Counted from the first letter of the stretch, positions 45,546-58,067 are shown. The stretch is DNA of 64,000 bases from Didymella arachidicola (GCA_016630955.3 CM050002.1:992001-1056000), one strand, 5' to 3'. Notes: a model not told the origin generated them from the sequence alone. Program-made: numbers and translations.

Positions 45546-46413
45546 GCTTGTGCATTATAATCCGAAGTCGAATCGACATATGACAACACCATCACTAACC
45601 AGCGTCCCGGAACCTACTTACAGACAGTGTTTTTTCTTGAACTGACCAGCCGCCGTAGCGTTCCATCACTGAAAAGAAGTACACGAGAAGTCAACTTAAA
45701 CTTCGTGACCATACGGCCGGCGTGCCTATACGGTCGCTTATGTAGCAACCACATAGCATAAACCATCTCTTCCACCGAACACCTTATCTTCATTACAATG
45801 GATGAAAAGAGATAGTGATGAGTCAACCCGATGCCAGGGTGATGACGCTGACGAAAGAAAGCCTCTTAAGGAAAATCGTCCTTCAACTGAGCATTGTGCC
45901 GTAGAGCGCCACCGTCACGCAAGAGCACATATTTCCTTATAAAAGACTGACTATAATCAGTCTTCACGAGTGCGTGCATCGAGTTGTATGATTACGGAGC
46001 AATGTTGCCAAGCTTTATGTCGTCGTGATGCAAAGTCAGGCAGCTTCGGAGTAAAGTATGTTTCGGAGTTCGAGGTCCGAGAATGCCGGCTGCAGGTGCG
46101 CCCTTTCTGCAGCCACGGATCGTCAAGTAAATTAGCATCAACGTCTGCAGTCGCAACGTTCGTCAATTTGACTAGCTCTTAGTGATTATGCTGTCTGTAC
46201 TACACTATCGCGACGCGCGTCAATAGCAAGGGTATTCAACAATCCGATAAAACTAATCTTTAGGCAGCAGAAATTCGATAGTGATGTGCAAACGCTATTG
46301 TTCGCGCAATCCCAAACGCCAAATACAACCGTTGCACAGAAACTGATAATGGGTATCCTCAACGAAACAAAGAAAATGATGTATCGAAGCAATGCGTGGT
46401 CTCTGTTGTCTTC
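45546..46413. other. Intergenic
   Basis: Between the decayed gene and the 3' end of the arrestin gene. No gene or repeat recognised. Confidence 0.45.
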
Positions 46414-48100
46414 CTAAAAGCTTGCCCTAGCTCTTGCCGTCAGTCTGGTGGTCGGTGCAAATGCCGAATAGTCTGGCGGCAGCTCGTCTCGTGCTTGCAC
46501 GTTCACCGAGCCATCAAAGTTCGGTGGTGGCCCGCTGCGCGGTGTAAACATGTCCGTAGCCTGACGATACATGACAGCCTCCACGCTCCTGGCCCTCACA
46601 TTCTCGATGCCAGTATCGCTGCCGTCGGCGCAGATCTGTACTGGCACCTTGAGGCTCAAGCTGGAGCTGCCCTGCGGCGCAAATTCCAATTTCAGTGTGT
46701 ACGTTCTCGAAATGAGACAAGAGTGAAATGTGGGGACGAAGTTCTTCTTCTCCGTGAGCGCAACTGGGACTAGGATGCACGCGGTGTAGAACATGCCGTT
46801 CTTGTAATTACTTGATGGTGGCAGCATGCCAGCTGCGAAGGCCTCCGTCGCGGAGCTAGATGTGCTGCTATCGGAGATGCCGGAATCGCGGCGCTCTAGC
46901 GATTCGGGTAAGGGGTTGGAGGTCGAAGTGTGTGATTCCCACTTGGGTTTCGAGATGCAGAGGCTGTTCAATGCGATGTTCTCGGCATACACGCCCTGAG
47001 ACATGTCGAATGCTACATTGTTGCGGGAAGGTAGGTTGTGCCGGGGTGACGTGGCGTAGAAGGTCGTCGCTTTGAGCTTTGTGTGGAGAGAACCGAGGGC
47101 CGGTGGCTGCGCTCCTTCTTCAGCTGGATCGAAGCGTAATACTAGCTTAGCGACTGTGGTGATTGAGTTGTTGTTTGTTGTGCGGGCCCCTGGGATGCGG
47201 AAAGGTGCTGGTTGCATGGTTCGGGCAGTAAGTGTGCCTAATTTTCCTTTGAAAAGCCCTTTCTTGACAGCCTTCTCTTGCTTTGGCTTGTACTCATCGT
47301 TACCATCGATGTTGAGAGGGGCTTGCTCCTCAAAGGCGGGCTTGACGCGGACTTTCTTCAGACGCTCGGCGAGGATGTGCACGATGTCGTCAGTGAGTCC
47401 TCGCTGAGCAATCCTAACCTTCACGGCATAGGTGATCTTCGACATCTCGGGAGCAAAATCGTCAAGTAAAGTGTTGCCAAAGCCAGAAAGCTCTGGGTCA
47501 CCGAAGCTTGGCGGAAGGGCCATGTGCTGGTCGTGAACGTGGTCTGCCGCTACGTCGTGCGTACATGCCTTGGGTAGAAGCCTTTCTGGGATGTTGAAAG
47601 TGAATGGAAACCTGTAAATGTTTCCAGCTTCAAATATTCTGGGCGTTGGGAGGTCAGATTGGTCCACTGGCTGTCTCAATGTGAGGAACCTGTGCGTGCT
47701 CTCGGTTCGTCCTGTCATGGAAGGTGTGGTAGTGACTCTATCAACCTGTGTGGTCGCGGTACCTGCATGTGACATTAGCTCTCGTCTTTGATTCTGGCCA
47801 AGCCAACATGTGAAGGTGACGTGTTCACTCACCAATGAAGGTGATGTCAATGTCCTCGAAGCGAGTGTCGGATGGCGCAGTGATCTCGATATGACCTGAA
47901 ACAGTGTCCATGGTCGAGTAACTTGGGATGCTACGGCGTGGTCCATCACTGTCATCCATAATGAAATCGATGTTTGGCTGGCCTATGTTTGCCAATACTC
48001 GGACCTTGCCTGCAACGCCCGCAGCGACTTGGTTGCCCAGGCTGCTCATAGGGTGAGTGCGAGTGCCCGAGCTGATCGATGCGCGTGGGGAGGATAGCAT
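46414..48100 (-). CDS. Arrestin-like trafficking adaptor (ART family)
   Basis: Exons 48100-47833 and 47762-46414 encode 538 aa (donor GTGAGT, acceptor GCAG). The N-terminal arrestin fold is recognisable: VSGHIEITAPSDTRFEDIDITFIG, then GNIYRFPFTFNIPERLLPKAC and MSKITYAVKVRIAQRG. The arrestin C-domain follows (NGMFYTACILVPVAL, then FHSCLISRTYTLKLEFAPQG). A PPDY motif at about 518-521 near the C-terminus is a PY motif for WW domains of Rsp5/Nedd4-type ligases. A Ser-rich insert (RRDSGISDSSTSSS) is a likely phosphorylation site. Members of this family bring Rsp5 to plasma-membrane transporters to trigger endocytosis; which cargo is served here is not evident. Confidence 0.87.
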
Positions 48101-49689
48101 CTTGGAAATGAGGTGCGCCTCAAAGCTGAGGGCTGCTGAAGAGATAAGACCAAAGAATGAGGTTGCACAAGGCGTTGGAGACCAGAGCTGAGATTAGCTT
48201 ATGAAAGCAGAGTAGACTTTGGCTAGCTAGGTGGAACAGGAAAAGATCTGTACTGCCAGTTCTTGGTCTTGTGTTGGTTTAGTATGAAGCTGCAAACAAA
48301 CACTTGGGGCTCTGGCCGCCTTATGGACCTCCACGAGATCGTTGCCTGAGTCACTCACCAAGGGCGTGGCTTGCCCTTTGACACCTACAGGGTGCAGGTG
48401 CAAGGAGTGCTGAGAAATCGTGGCTTGGCTGACGGACGCGGGAAGGATGCGGGGACTCATCCACCACGCCCTACAAGCGACAGCCAATCGTCCGAGACGC
48501 TAGATCGGAACTCATCATCACCATGTGTGACCTTCGAATCATTCTCAAAGACCCATTGTCGCCTACGGTGAAAACTTTAAATCGACACGGATTGTTGTCT
48601 GGAACCAAGTGCTAGCTCGCATGGGAAGAGTGGGGACACCGCATACTGCGGTTCCTCGTGATGCCGCATTCAGCCTCCACTTTCCCACAGCGGTCGCAAC
48701 CCCAAAGCTAGCAAACACATTAACAGTGTATGTTAAGTATACACGGCGCAAGGCGCATACTCATCTCGGATCACCATCTGCCGTGCCATTCAGCTCGTGG
48801 AGCCAAGGGAGACCGATGATTTTCTATAGTTGTGCGCTATGCGTTGTAAGTTGCGATGAGGCTCAACCTACCACGTGCCTACCTTACACGTTACGGAGCC
48901 CTGTGCCGCTGAGTAATGAGCTTGGGGTTGCAATAACTTACGGTAAGAATTCACGACTGAGTGGAGTCGACGTGTCATTGGCCTCCTTGCAAATTTTACC
49001 CACCATGCCATACGATGTTAGACTGAATGTTCCAACGCACTCAACGATCGGTGTCCGCCGATGAGCAATTTTTTCATCATCGTGGTGCAACGACGGGTCG
49101 GTATGGACTGCGCGGTGCTCGCTGCTCGCTGCTCAGTGACAAGTTGCCAAAGACAGGCAGGTGTAGGGCGCGAGGAAAGGGCGTTGCTCACATTATTTAG
49201 TGGGCCTTGAATTGACCACTCACAGCACTGTCCGGTATCGCCAATGCTTGAGATCGCCGGGTTTGGTTGGATGCAACGAACTCCGAAGCACGTTGTGTGC
49301 TTACGATATCCCGAATGACCAAGCAAATCATCAGGCACGATTCGTGAATTCAAGAGCTAAATAATTGTTCGTTTGTCGGTGTCATTACATATCAACTGGT
49401 GGTGATGTGGCCAACATCCTGCATCGGTGACAAGGACTCAATGCGACATAAGCCGTGCGGAACAGGCAGCAATTATCCGAAGGTCTGGTAAAGTGCTGCA
49501 GGGTTATGGAAAGGGGTCTACCTAAGCTCAAGATACTCCGGTAGATAGCGTATTCTAGATCTAAGTACGAATGCGGAGAAATGGGCACGTTCTCTCCGCA
49601 CTCTCCGCGTCGTGACTCAGACACAGCGGTCAAGCTCTGCCCTCCTTTCTCGATGGCTGTGGATCTCCCCGTTCGGCACATTGCATCAT
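48101..49689. other. Intergenic
   Basis: Upstream of the arrestin gene and downstream of the DUF6536 gene. A 151-codon + frame at 48609-49064 has no recognisable domain. No repeats found. Confidence 0.4.
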
Positions 49690-52575
49690 CTACTCGTCCA
49701 GCGTCTCTCTGTCGAATGTCTTGCCCTGCATGTCTAGATCTCTTCCAGCGTAGAGTGCATTTGGCACGATCTTCATCACTTCCTCAGCTGCCAGGCCCGC
49801 ATGTCGAAACGTTTTACCTTCTCCCAAATCGCCCCATTGTATCCCACTCGAAGGAAAATCGTCAAGTTGCGTTGTTGCGGCGCAGAGCACTCTGATGCTG
49901 CCGTACATCTGTGGGATGAAGCCTTCACGCTTGTATGTGAAGGCCCACCAACACACGCCGGTCATAAGCAGACTGAGGAACGTTGCTGTCCACACCGGGT
50001 ACGCAGCGTATGTTACCTGCAGATGTCAGCTCTGTTGTAAATTTTCCAAGGGCAGACGTACGTTGTACCTGGAATGTTCGACGTGGCGGCCGTCGACGTT
50101 CTCGAGCCAGATAGCTTCTTGTGTTTGGAGTGCCTCACCAAGCATCCAATGAGTCAAGACGCTGTAGGCCATGGTGGGAAAGAGAATCTTCTTCGGCAGT
50201 TGCAGGAGATAATCCTGCGCGAAACTCTCGCCAGCCACAAGTGTAGTACGCAATCGTTTGCGTCCGTACTCAAGTTTACCCCAGGTGTGCTCCTGTGTCT
50301 CATTAGACAGCCTCCAGCGCTATGGAGAATCTCTTGACGAACCTGGCTAATCAGAGTTATATTATAGATCATCATGAGATACAGAAGCGAGTATATAAAC
50401 TGCGCGCCGTTCGAACTGTCGATTGTTAGCGGTATTCTTCAAACGAGAGTTTTACTCACATCGCAAATGACAAAACCTCGTTACTCAGACGATCTGGCTC
50501 CAGTGCAGTAGCCGTTAAGCTCCTGTTGAAGCCACCCCAACCGCCAGACAGTTGTTCGAATCGTGCTGTATCCGACAAGGAGCAATACCCGGGTTTATTC
50601 TCGCTATCGGAATACCAGATGTTGCAATTCTCTTTTTGGTTCTTATTTGCCATACCCAGACTGGAAGCGTCAGCGGGTATATACATTACAAATAGTGGCA
50701 CTTACGGCAAGGCAATCGCAATCGAGGCACCAACGAGTGCAAGGGTGCACAACATCAGCAGACACATTTGCGTCAACGCAGTGTTACCCAAGTTAGAGAT
50801 GAGACTCTTCTTGAACTTGGTAGCTATCGTTGGTTGGGGCTCGTTGGAGAACATATTCGTGGTGTTCCATCTCTTGCACTTCTGGCAATGACCAAGTTCA
50901 TCTGACGCATGTTTTAGCATCGAGGTCTGATAGAGCTAATCGGCGGGACAATTTACTGCCAGTCTTGGAATCGTAAACACCACGACAATGCTTGTGACAG
51001 GTGTGCGTGTTATGTCTGCGGTAGTTATCTCCGCCGTTGACCATACACTCTCTGTCAATGTTTAGTAGTGTTCTCAAAATGAACCTGTCTAAATTACCCT
51101 TGCACTCTCAGGTCAGGATCCGATGCGGAAGCCACAATGACATCGCCGAACGTGAGACATTGTGACTTCAGCTTTCCCCGAGCTAGCAAATTGACCGAAA
51201 GCATGTACGTTGCTTTCAGTGTCAAACACGCTGCAAGAATGAAGGCTGCACTCATGCGAACGTTTAGTCGACACTGACCTTGCCTCTCATCATGGACAGT
51301 ACAATACACGGAATTGCCCATGACACAGTCGCCATCGCCATAGATGAGCGTGTTTCTTATATTAGCGTTGTAGAAGTAAGATTGCTCCAGGAGTGCAATG
51401 TCGGTTGACGTCTTGACGTAGTTGGTGCAGTTCGCGTCATAGTGGACCTTTATAGTATCCCATGTTCTGCCAACATCGCCGGAGCTCTTCGTGCTGTACA
51501 CGTCCCTGGTTGATTCAATAACACGAAGGCTTTCGGGGAAGTGAGGCTTGCCAGTCCGCAGGGCAGACCAGCAAACAAAGGATCCACATCCGTTAATTGT
51601 TTCGGACTCGTACCAGTCGCTGTTCATTCTACTCTTCACATCGGTCATGTTAGCTACATCGTGGAATACCACTTGGCTCGGGAGACTCTGGATGAAAGAT
51701 GGACCGATCAACGAGTTTGCTGTATTACTGCATCAATTTCTGCTTTGAAGGTATCTTGTCTGCGAGAACTTACCAAGAAAATGAACCGGCATAGATGTCA
51801 TGACAAGGAAAAGCCACGCTGCCCACGACCGCTTGCGTCCTTCTCGCTTTTGGTTGATACTAAATGGAGAGTTGGTCCCCACCCTAGAATCTCCAAATTT
51901 GCAGAGCACATGCTTGATATCCGTGATTGTAAGAGACGTTACCAACTGCTGGTACGTATTGCTGATGCCCAAGATCATGGTTGCGCACACATTGATCAAT
52001 AGTAAACACGCTGTGTTGGTCCTTGTTACGGTTTCACAGGAGCTGGCATCACCACCAACTGACGTTGTGTTGATGTTTGCTCGATCGCGGAAGTGGTCGG
52101 CGTATAATGCGATCAAGGTTATCATACCGATAGCAAGAAAGGTCATTAAAGCAGCCATTCCTCGAATCGATCGGTCAATCAGCAGCTGGTCTTTCCAGAC
52201 GCCTTTCCCAACTCGACTTGGTTTGATCTCGGCAGCAGGGTGCATCGGAATAGACCCTCGCAAGTAGTTTGGAAGAGGCTTCCTTCTGATGCGGTTGCCC
52301 AAGTTCTTGAGCTTCTCGAAGCTGCTTGTAGTGGAGGTTACTGAGTTGAACAATTCGAAGCTGTCGACGCTCAGATACGGCGGTTTCTCATCCATGGCCA
52401 TGCTGTATGCCGGTAACGGCCGGCGAGTAATCCGTCGAATCCATTGTGGGGGATTTAAAGTCGTGTTGCTGGATGCCTCATTTGCATCGGCTATGTCTTG
52501 GACTTCGTGAACGGTCGCTAAGGGATCGTAGCTGTAGTTTGCGGCCATTGCGATGCGTGAGAGGGCCAGACGCAT
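49690..52575 (-). CDS. DUF6536 multi-pass membrane protein
   Basis: Eight exons, 52575-51774, 51719-51098, 51051-50957, 50901-50706, 50660-50460, 50415-50343, 50292-50062 and 50016-49690, encode about 848 aa with all frames joined. After a disordered N-terminus of about 130 residues comes the DUF6536 core: GMAALMTFLAIGMITLIALY, a C...R.NTACLLLIN segment, ILGISNTYQQL, GTNSPFSI, and TSMPVHFLANSLIGPSF. A large Cys-containing extracytosolic-type region, several later helices and the conserved LISQEHTWGKLEYGRKRLR and TMAYSVLTHWMLGEAL blocks follow, then a soluble tail. The family is fungal, often multi-copy, and of unknown function. ATG 52575 is the first in frame; ATG 52548 is possible. Confidence 0.85.
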
Positions 52576-53473
52576 TGACTTCCCTCTCTTCCAACCCACG
52601 GTCTACTTGTGACTTTGCTGCGAATTAATTCGGAGGTACGTGATGGTGCAAGTACAGGAGCAACACAATTTCAGCAAGCCTGAAGTTTCTGGGGCGCTTT
52701 CTTGCCCAGAATAGACTTATCCTCATCAAACGCGCGGCGTAAGGCGTCCAGCAAATGCAGATCTATCGCGAGATTTCGAGCAAGTGTTGCAGGGATTCGG
52801 AATCTTCGAGGTTCCATCGTTGGTCAAAAATATTGAGGCTGTGTCTGGGAATTGCCAAGCCGGCTATGGCGCCGCAAGCCTGCAGCACAGCATGACAAGA
52901 CGGGGCTCCTTTTTTGGAGTTCGCTCTGCATTTTGTCAGAACATGCGGTCTGTCAGTGGAAGCGGCGAATATTGTTGACTGTTGGAAGTCTTTGGTGAAT
53001 TTTGACCGCCCAAGACGGGAGAACTAGACAATGAGCCACGCCTTCTGCGTGTGCATCGACCATCAGCACCTGCACATGCTATTGGGAATAGTCTCTGGAA
53101 AGAACCGCGATCGATGACGGAGCACCTCACTGAAAACTTGGTGAAGGGAAATAAGATTGTGCTAGATGCCTGGTATGGTACCGTTGCTTTGGAGCTCTGG
53201 GAGCTTCGACCCCACATTCCGTGGCGGTTTCCCTTAAACGTCATGCGTCGTCCATCAACGCTCTGCGCTGCAACAGACGTAGGCGGTTCCCACGTTGCTG
53301 AAGGCTATATTGAGCCGCACGTATACTTTCATTCTCCTATCGTTACTTTCGCAGTCGCTCAGTGTATAATGAGATTTGCAGCCTGCTGCTTACTCGCCAA
53401 GGGCCGCTTCTCCTGCGTCCCACCTTGAGCTCATCCACCTTCAAGACTCGTTACCTCATTTGGCCCCTCGAGA
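52576..53473. other. Divergent intergenic region
   Basis: Separates the divergently transcribed DUF6536 gene and the gene at 53474. The last 60 bp are C/T-rich and look like a leader. No gene or repeat seen. Confidence 0.5.
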
Positions 53474-54443
53474 ATGGCTTCAATCGCAAGTCCTCAGCGC
53501 ACAGATCTGCCGACTCCATCAGCCTCTTCTGCAGCTGCCTCACAGCACCCTTCGCCCCTACCTCAGCCTCGAAGGCACCCACTACAACCTGGCGGCACAA
53601 AAGAAAGCGAGCTCATTAGATACCTGGATCACGGCCTGAATCGGATTCAGAAGCGCGTAGATAACCGCATCACACACAGGAAGACGCCGGCATTGCTAGG
53701 CCAGGAGGAGGGCTATCGCGCATTTTGGGAAGTCGCGAAGGACCTCGATGGCCTCGTGGATGTGGTCTGGGTGTCAGGTTCACGTATGTTCTTGTTTCGG
53801 AGCTCTCGGAAGAATTGAAACTGGCTGATACAATCGTCCAGCCAACCTGCAAGTACCGTATCTCCTCAACATCGCTGTGCTCGCTATCGACTTCTTGCCG
53901 CAGTTCCACAACACTGCCCGCTCTACGCAAGCCACCTTCAGACTACTCTCGAAGCTCGATTACGCTTTCTCCTCCCTCTTGACCGGGCACGAACCATCAA
54001 GCGGCGACGCTCTGCCAGGCTTCGAAGCTGGCCGCTCGGTAGCTTTAACGGACAAGGTGCGACTCAAGGGCATTGTAGATCGCACGCGACTCACCGTAGT
54101 GCGCGTGTTGAGCGGGGATAGCGTTACTGGAGAAGATGGAGAGGAAGCAAACGATGGCGAGGCCAAGGATACAGACACCGAGAGCACTCAGAATGTTGTC
54201 AATGGCACGCACCAGGACACCGTTGTCTTCGAAGGCTTCGAGAATAATGACGATGAAGATCAAGATGAGGATTGGGAGGAGCGTAGTATTGGTGGTATAT
54301 ATGAGAGGACGATAGGGGAGCTAGGAGATGTGCTTGGTGGGCCTCCCATTGGCATCATCACTGATGACTGGGGCGTCAATGGCACCGACAACGAAAGGGA
54401 GGGGCAGAAGCTCGTTGATTCTGGTGCTGTGATTGAGTTCTGA
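53474..54443 (+). CDS. Conserved-looking fungal protein of unknown function, 303 aa
   Basis: Exons 53474-53783 and 53842-54443, intron donor GTATGT and acceptor TCCAG. After a Ser/Pro-rich start there is a compact domain at about residues 40-165: ELIRYLDHGLNRIQKRVDNR, EEGYRAFWEVAKDLDGLVDV, VWVSGSPNLQVPYLLNIAVL, AIDFLPQFHNT. The second half is acidic, with DDEDQDEDWEERSIGG. There is no signal peptide, and no enzyme motif that I can see. The continuous domain across the splice site supports the model. I do not recognise a named family, and the acidic tail gives no specific clue. Confidence 0.8.
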
Positions 54444-55058
54444 GTAAGTTGAGACTGTCTGGCAAACATGGGAGCTTTCACCCGGGTTGGCGCGTAGCCT
54501 TGGGCATATGGGGGGGGGGGGGGGGGGGCGGCTGCTCGGGTGGCCTAACCTCAGGCACTTTACCGCAGGAGTACGCGAGATCGTGAGCAATGCAGCGTTA
54601 CGTAGTCGATCACTCTGGAAGACGACATACTCGCCATCGTGCTCTTTCTTGGATAGAGCAATACATGCCAGCTGACTTCACCTGGCGCCTTCTCAACAGA
54701 TCTGTTGATAGAGGCATGGCAATTTGACTTTACTAATAGCACGACAAACCTACATGTTCAGTCGTGCAAATTAGCATTGATCGATCAGATCTGTCTGTTG
54801 CAGATCTGGGCACAGCGGGCAAGAATGTTCGTTTGCTCTTTCCCAAATCGACGCACGCTACGTCACGCGACCACGCGATTGGCTTGGCCGGCTCATGCCC
54901 ACAGTAGCAATATCGCGACGAAAGAAGAACGATCAGCTTCTAAAAGCCAGACAGATGGGCGTCTCCAGCACCGGTCGTCACATTTCGTTTCACTGCCTGT
55001 ACAACAGTGTTGCTCAGTGCATCAATTCTTCTACTTCAATTTTTTGCCTTGTCTCAGC
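54444..55058. other. Intergenic with poly-G run
   Basis: Contains the 19-G homopolymer. From 54705 the frame of the downstream gene is open without stops but reads unlike the protein that follows, so it is treated as leader. Confidence 0.5.
54510..54528 (+). repeat. Homopolymer, 19 consecutive G
   Basis: Nineteen uninterrupted G residues, the longest homopolymer in the window, about 65 bp past the stop codon of the 303-aa gene. The exact length in the genome could differ, since such runs are error-prone in sequencing. Confidence 0.9.
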
Positions 55059-58000
55059 ATGCCAGTCTATCATGCTCGCAGCATCACTGTCCGGCTGGGC
55101 TCTATGCCTCTCGGCGAGACAACTACCAGCGATATTGTCCTTAGGAAGGGCGAAGCAGCCAAACGACAAAGCGAAGCCGCTGAACAGAAGCTACTGGGCA
55201 GTGGCTACCTTAACGAGAGACGTGTGCTGTTCCCAGGTGACCGAGATGGCTTCGAGCTGAATTGGTTGGGAAATGCGCCTTTCATGCAGGCTCAGGTCCA
55301 TGCTGGCCTTCTTCAATCTCCCGGATCGTACGCCAGCGATCGAAACAAGGACAACATAGCCTCAGAACACAGCCGCCTTCATGCGCTTACGCTACACGTC
55401 AAGCTCTCTGACAAGGCTTTCCTTTCCGGATTCAGCGGCAAGACACATTTGAAGATCGAAGTACTGTTCAATGGTCAGCTGTCGACATGTTCTCTTATCC
55501 ACACCAACGATATACGTTCAGGCACAAAGTCTCTCCACCAGATCTTCGCAGGCTATCGAGTCGACTTCCTTGCGGAGAGACCCTGGGTCTTATTACCACC
55601 TCACACAAACGCAGATGGCGGAACTAGACGTTTCCGGAAGACTATCACATCTACGGAACGCTGGTTAGAAGTCAGTGGTGCGATCCAGAAAGAGGCCGAA
55701 GAGCGGGGCACTAACAGGTATGGAGAACCACCACCGTCCGCTACATTTTTGCACGCGCTGGCAAATATGGCAATTCCAGAGGATGTTGCTCTCATGCAGA
55801 AGCCTGGTGGTAGGAAGTTTGGTGTCATGGATGTCATCATCACTTCCGGCTATGGTAACAAGATCACAGCAGGGACGACCTACCTGAAGTGCCCTCAACG
55901 ACTGGGGGATCCAAGTTACGCCGTACGAACCGAGGTCAGAAGCGATGACGACGTAGCCGCAGTTGAGTCCGACTCACAAGGTATGGCGAACAGTATTGCC
56001 AATGAGGCGAAAGCAGATGTTACCGCCAATGAGGCAGGAGGCGAGGACAGCGACGCAATTGACGAGCGTCCTCGCAAACGCCGAGATTTCAATTCTGTCG
56101 AAGGGCTGCCACGGCAATCGCCGAAGAGTTCAGACTTTCATAACTCCTTTTTGGGCGGGCAGATACCTGTCTTACCTCCCCCGGTTTGGCAAACATTTCA
56201 AAGCAACGTTTTGCCGACTGCATGTACGGTCAGTCCGCGGTGCCCGTCGCCGAAACACCGAAGTGACGGGCACAAGCAACCCTTGCCCGCAAAGGATCAT
56301 AATCGCACACAAAGCATGACCTACGAGAGCGAAAACGTGCCGGTGTGGAAGAATAATGCCTCTCGCATCTCTCAAGAATACCATTGCTCACCTCTGGCTT
56401 CGAGCTCAGCGCCACAAGTGCATGGCTATCATATTCCCTCTCCGCCACGGTCACTGCGTTTCGACCAGGTCGATACAACAGATGTCTCGACTAATCTCGC
56501 GCCTTCAACACCATTTGTGGCCCCTACTGCACTGATGCTTCCAACTCCGCCCAGCTGGTCGGCACCCCCGTCTGCCACGACTCCACCATATCACTACCCT
56601 ATGAGCTTTCAGCAGCCGCCTAAATTCAGCTTTTGCTCTTATCTTCCGGCATCCTCATCATGTATGCCTCCAAATGGGCTGCCAGACCTTGTGCCGCCGC
56701 CATCACCCGGGCACCCGCACTCGACGCCTGCGCAATTTACTACTTCGGTCAATTCATCGTCGCCACTCATGCAACCGTGGGAAAAACTGCCCCCAACGGC
56801 GATGTTTTCCGTCCCCTTGAAGCCTCGACGAAGCTCCTCACCAAATAAAGGCGCTGCCAAGGGCAAAGTCGACGTTTCTTCGAATACTGTTGTGTTCAGC
56901 CGTCTGACTATCACAGGCCGAAACGGGAAGGCTATTGTCGATCATACCTGGAGCACTCCTCAGCGTATCAGGGGTGTAACTCGGGGTCACATTTCGGGAG
57001 ACGGTCAGACAAAGCAGTCTATATTGCAACACAGGAGGTGCCTTGTTGATCTTCGGGTACACGAGCGGAACGATCTACCTAACAGTACCTCTTCAGACAC
57101 CTCTGGAGCAGCCTTTCCGAGTAAGCGGTTTCACCTTGATAGCACCGACAATCTTATGTGCGAGCAGAGGCGCGACAGCGTGGCCGACTGTGCTCTCGAA
57201 GTGCGACTGCCTTATCTCAAGAAACACCAGGGACTCAGCCACGAGATTCCTCCAGTCAACTCTAGAATTGACTTGCCAGATAATATTGCGCTATTCGTAC
57301 CATCAAATATACTAGCTATGGCTACGGCGGCTCCAATACCCACGCCTGATATGCCCATATCTTCGCCACCTCCTCGTCCTATTGTGTCACAGCGTCGCAC
57401 CTTCTCGCGCAGCCCACTTCCAGGCATACAGGGTCCGAAGGCAGCGACCTTTCTGTTCGACGATCCCGAAGAAGTACTGCGCGAAGCAGCAAGGAGACGT
57501 CCTAGAGTGCCTGCCAAGCCAGTATCAACGCCTATCGTGCTGCCGACTGCCTCAATTGCTCATGAAGAAGCGAAGTGCCATCAGAAAGCTGAAGGCAGTT
57601 CATCACCTCTTTCCAGCGCACCATCTTCGCCTGTGTCTGAGACGCCAGCTGACATGCACAAAACAGCAGATGCTGCTCTCGTTCAGATCCCGCAACACGA
57701 TGGCTCACCAGAACGCACGCTTCCTGCCACGTCACCGCGCAAGCTGCCAACGCCATCATCCAAGAAGCTGTCCGTCGCAGCATCAAAGTCACAGCACCCA
57801 GGTCCCCCAAGCTCACAAAAGTCAATATTGCCAAACGCGAAGAAACGAAAAGCATCTCAACTGTCCCCAACCAAGCCTCGAAGCCCCAACCGCCTCAAAA
57901 CCGTGAGCAACCCTTCACTAAACGATGACTGCGTGATGGCACTTGCCGAAAGCATGGACAAGCAAGAAGTAAAGGGAGTCTTGCGACAGATCAAAGGTGA

Positions 58001-58067
58001 GCGACAGGGCATGTTCAAGGAAGAGTGTGTGGTGCTTGCGGTGCGTTTCTTTATCGCTGGGGACTGA
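55059..58067 (+). CDS. Large protein of unknown function, about 1002 aa
   Basis: A single uninterrupted exon. The first 300 residues look folded (ITVRLGSMPLGETTTSDIVL, GFELNWLGNAPFMQAQVHAG, STCSLIHTNDIRSGTKSLHQ, KFGVMDVIITSGYGNK). A central 600 residues are disordered and rich in Pro and Ser, with basic stretches such as RPRKRRDF that could be nuclear signals. The last 45 residues form a helical, charged module (CVMALAESMDKQEVKGVLRQ, then ERQGMFKEECVVLAVRFFIA). The ordered-disordered-ordered layout suggests a nuclear or scaffold protein, but I recognise no family. The open frame continues 118 codons upstream of 55059. That ATG (MPVYHARSIT) is chosen because coding-like sequence begins there; starts further upstream cannot be excluded. 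Confidence 0.75.
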   Translation: MPVYHARSITVRLGSMPLGETTTSDIVLRKGEAAKRQSEAAEQKLLGSGYLNERRVLFPGDRDGFELNWLGNAPFMQAQVHAGLLQSPGSYASDRNKDNIASEHSRLHALTLHVKLSDKAFLSGFSGKTHLKIEVLFNGQLSTCSLIHTNDIRSGTKSLHQIFAGYRVDFLAERPWVLLPPHTNADGGTRRFRKTITSTERWLEVSGAIQKEAEERGTNRYGEPPPSATFLHALANMAIPEDVALMQKPGGRKFGVMDVIITSGYGNKITAGTTYLKCPQRLGDPSYAVRTEVRSDDDVAAVESDSQGMANSIANEAKADVTANEAGGEDSDAIDERPRKRRDFNSVEGLPRQSPKSSDFHNSFLGGQIPVLPPPVWQTFQSNVLPTACTVSPRCPSPKHRSDGHKQPLPAKDHNRTQSMTYESENVPVWKNNASRISQEYHCSPLASSSAPQVHGYHIPSPPRSLRFDQVDTTDVSTNLAPSTPFVAPTALMLPTPPSWSAPPSATTPPYHYPMSFQQPPKFSFCSYLPASSSCMPPNGLPDLVPPPSPGHPHSTPAQFTTSVNSSSPLMQPWEKLPPTAMFSVPLKPRRSSSPNKGAAKGKVDVSSNTVVFSRLTITGRNGKAIVDHTWSTPQRIRGVTRGHISGDGQTKQSILQHRRCLVDLRVHERNDLPNSTSSDTSGAAFPSKRFHLDSTDNLMCEQRRDSVADCALEVRLPYLKKHQGLSHEIPPVNSRIDLPDNIALFVPSNILAMATAAPIPTPDMPISSPPPRPIVSQRRTFSRSPLPGIQGPKAATFLFDDPEEVLREAARRRPRVPAKPVSTPIVLPTASIAHEEAKCHQKAEGSSSPLSSAPSSPVSETPADMHKTADAALVQIPQHDGSPERTLPATSPRKLPTPSSKKLSVAASKSQHPGPPSSQKSILPNAKKRKASQLSPTKPRSPNRLKTVSNPSLNDDCVMALAESMDKQEVKGVLRQIKGERQGMFKEECVVLAVRFFIAGD

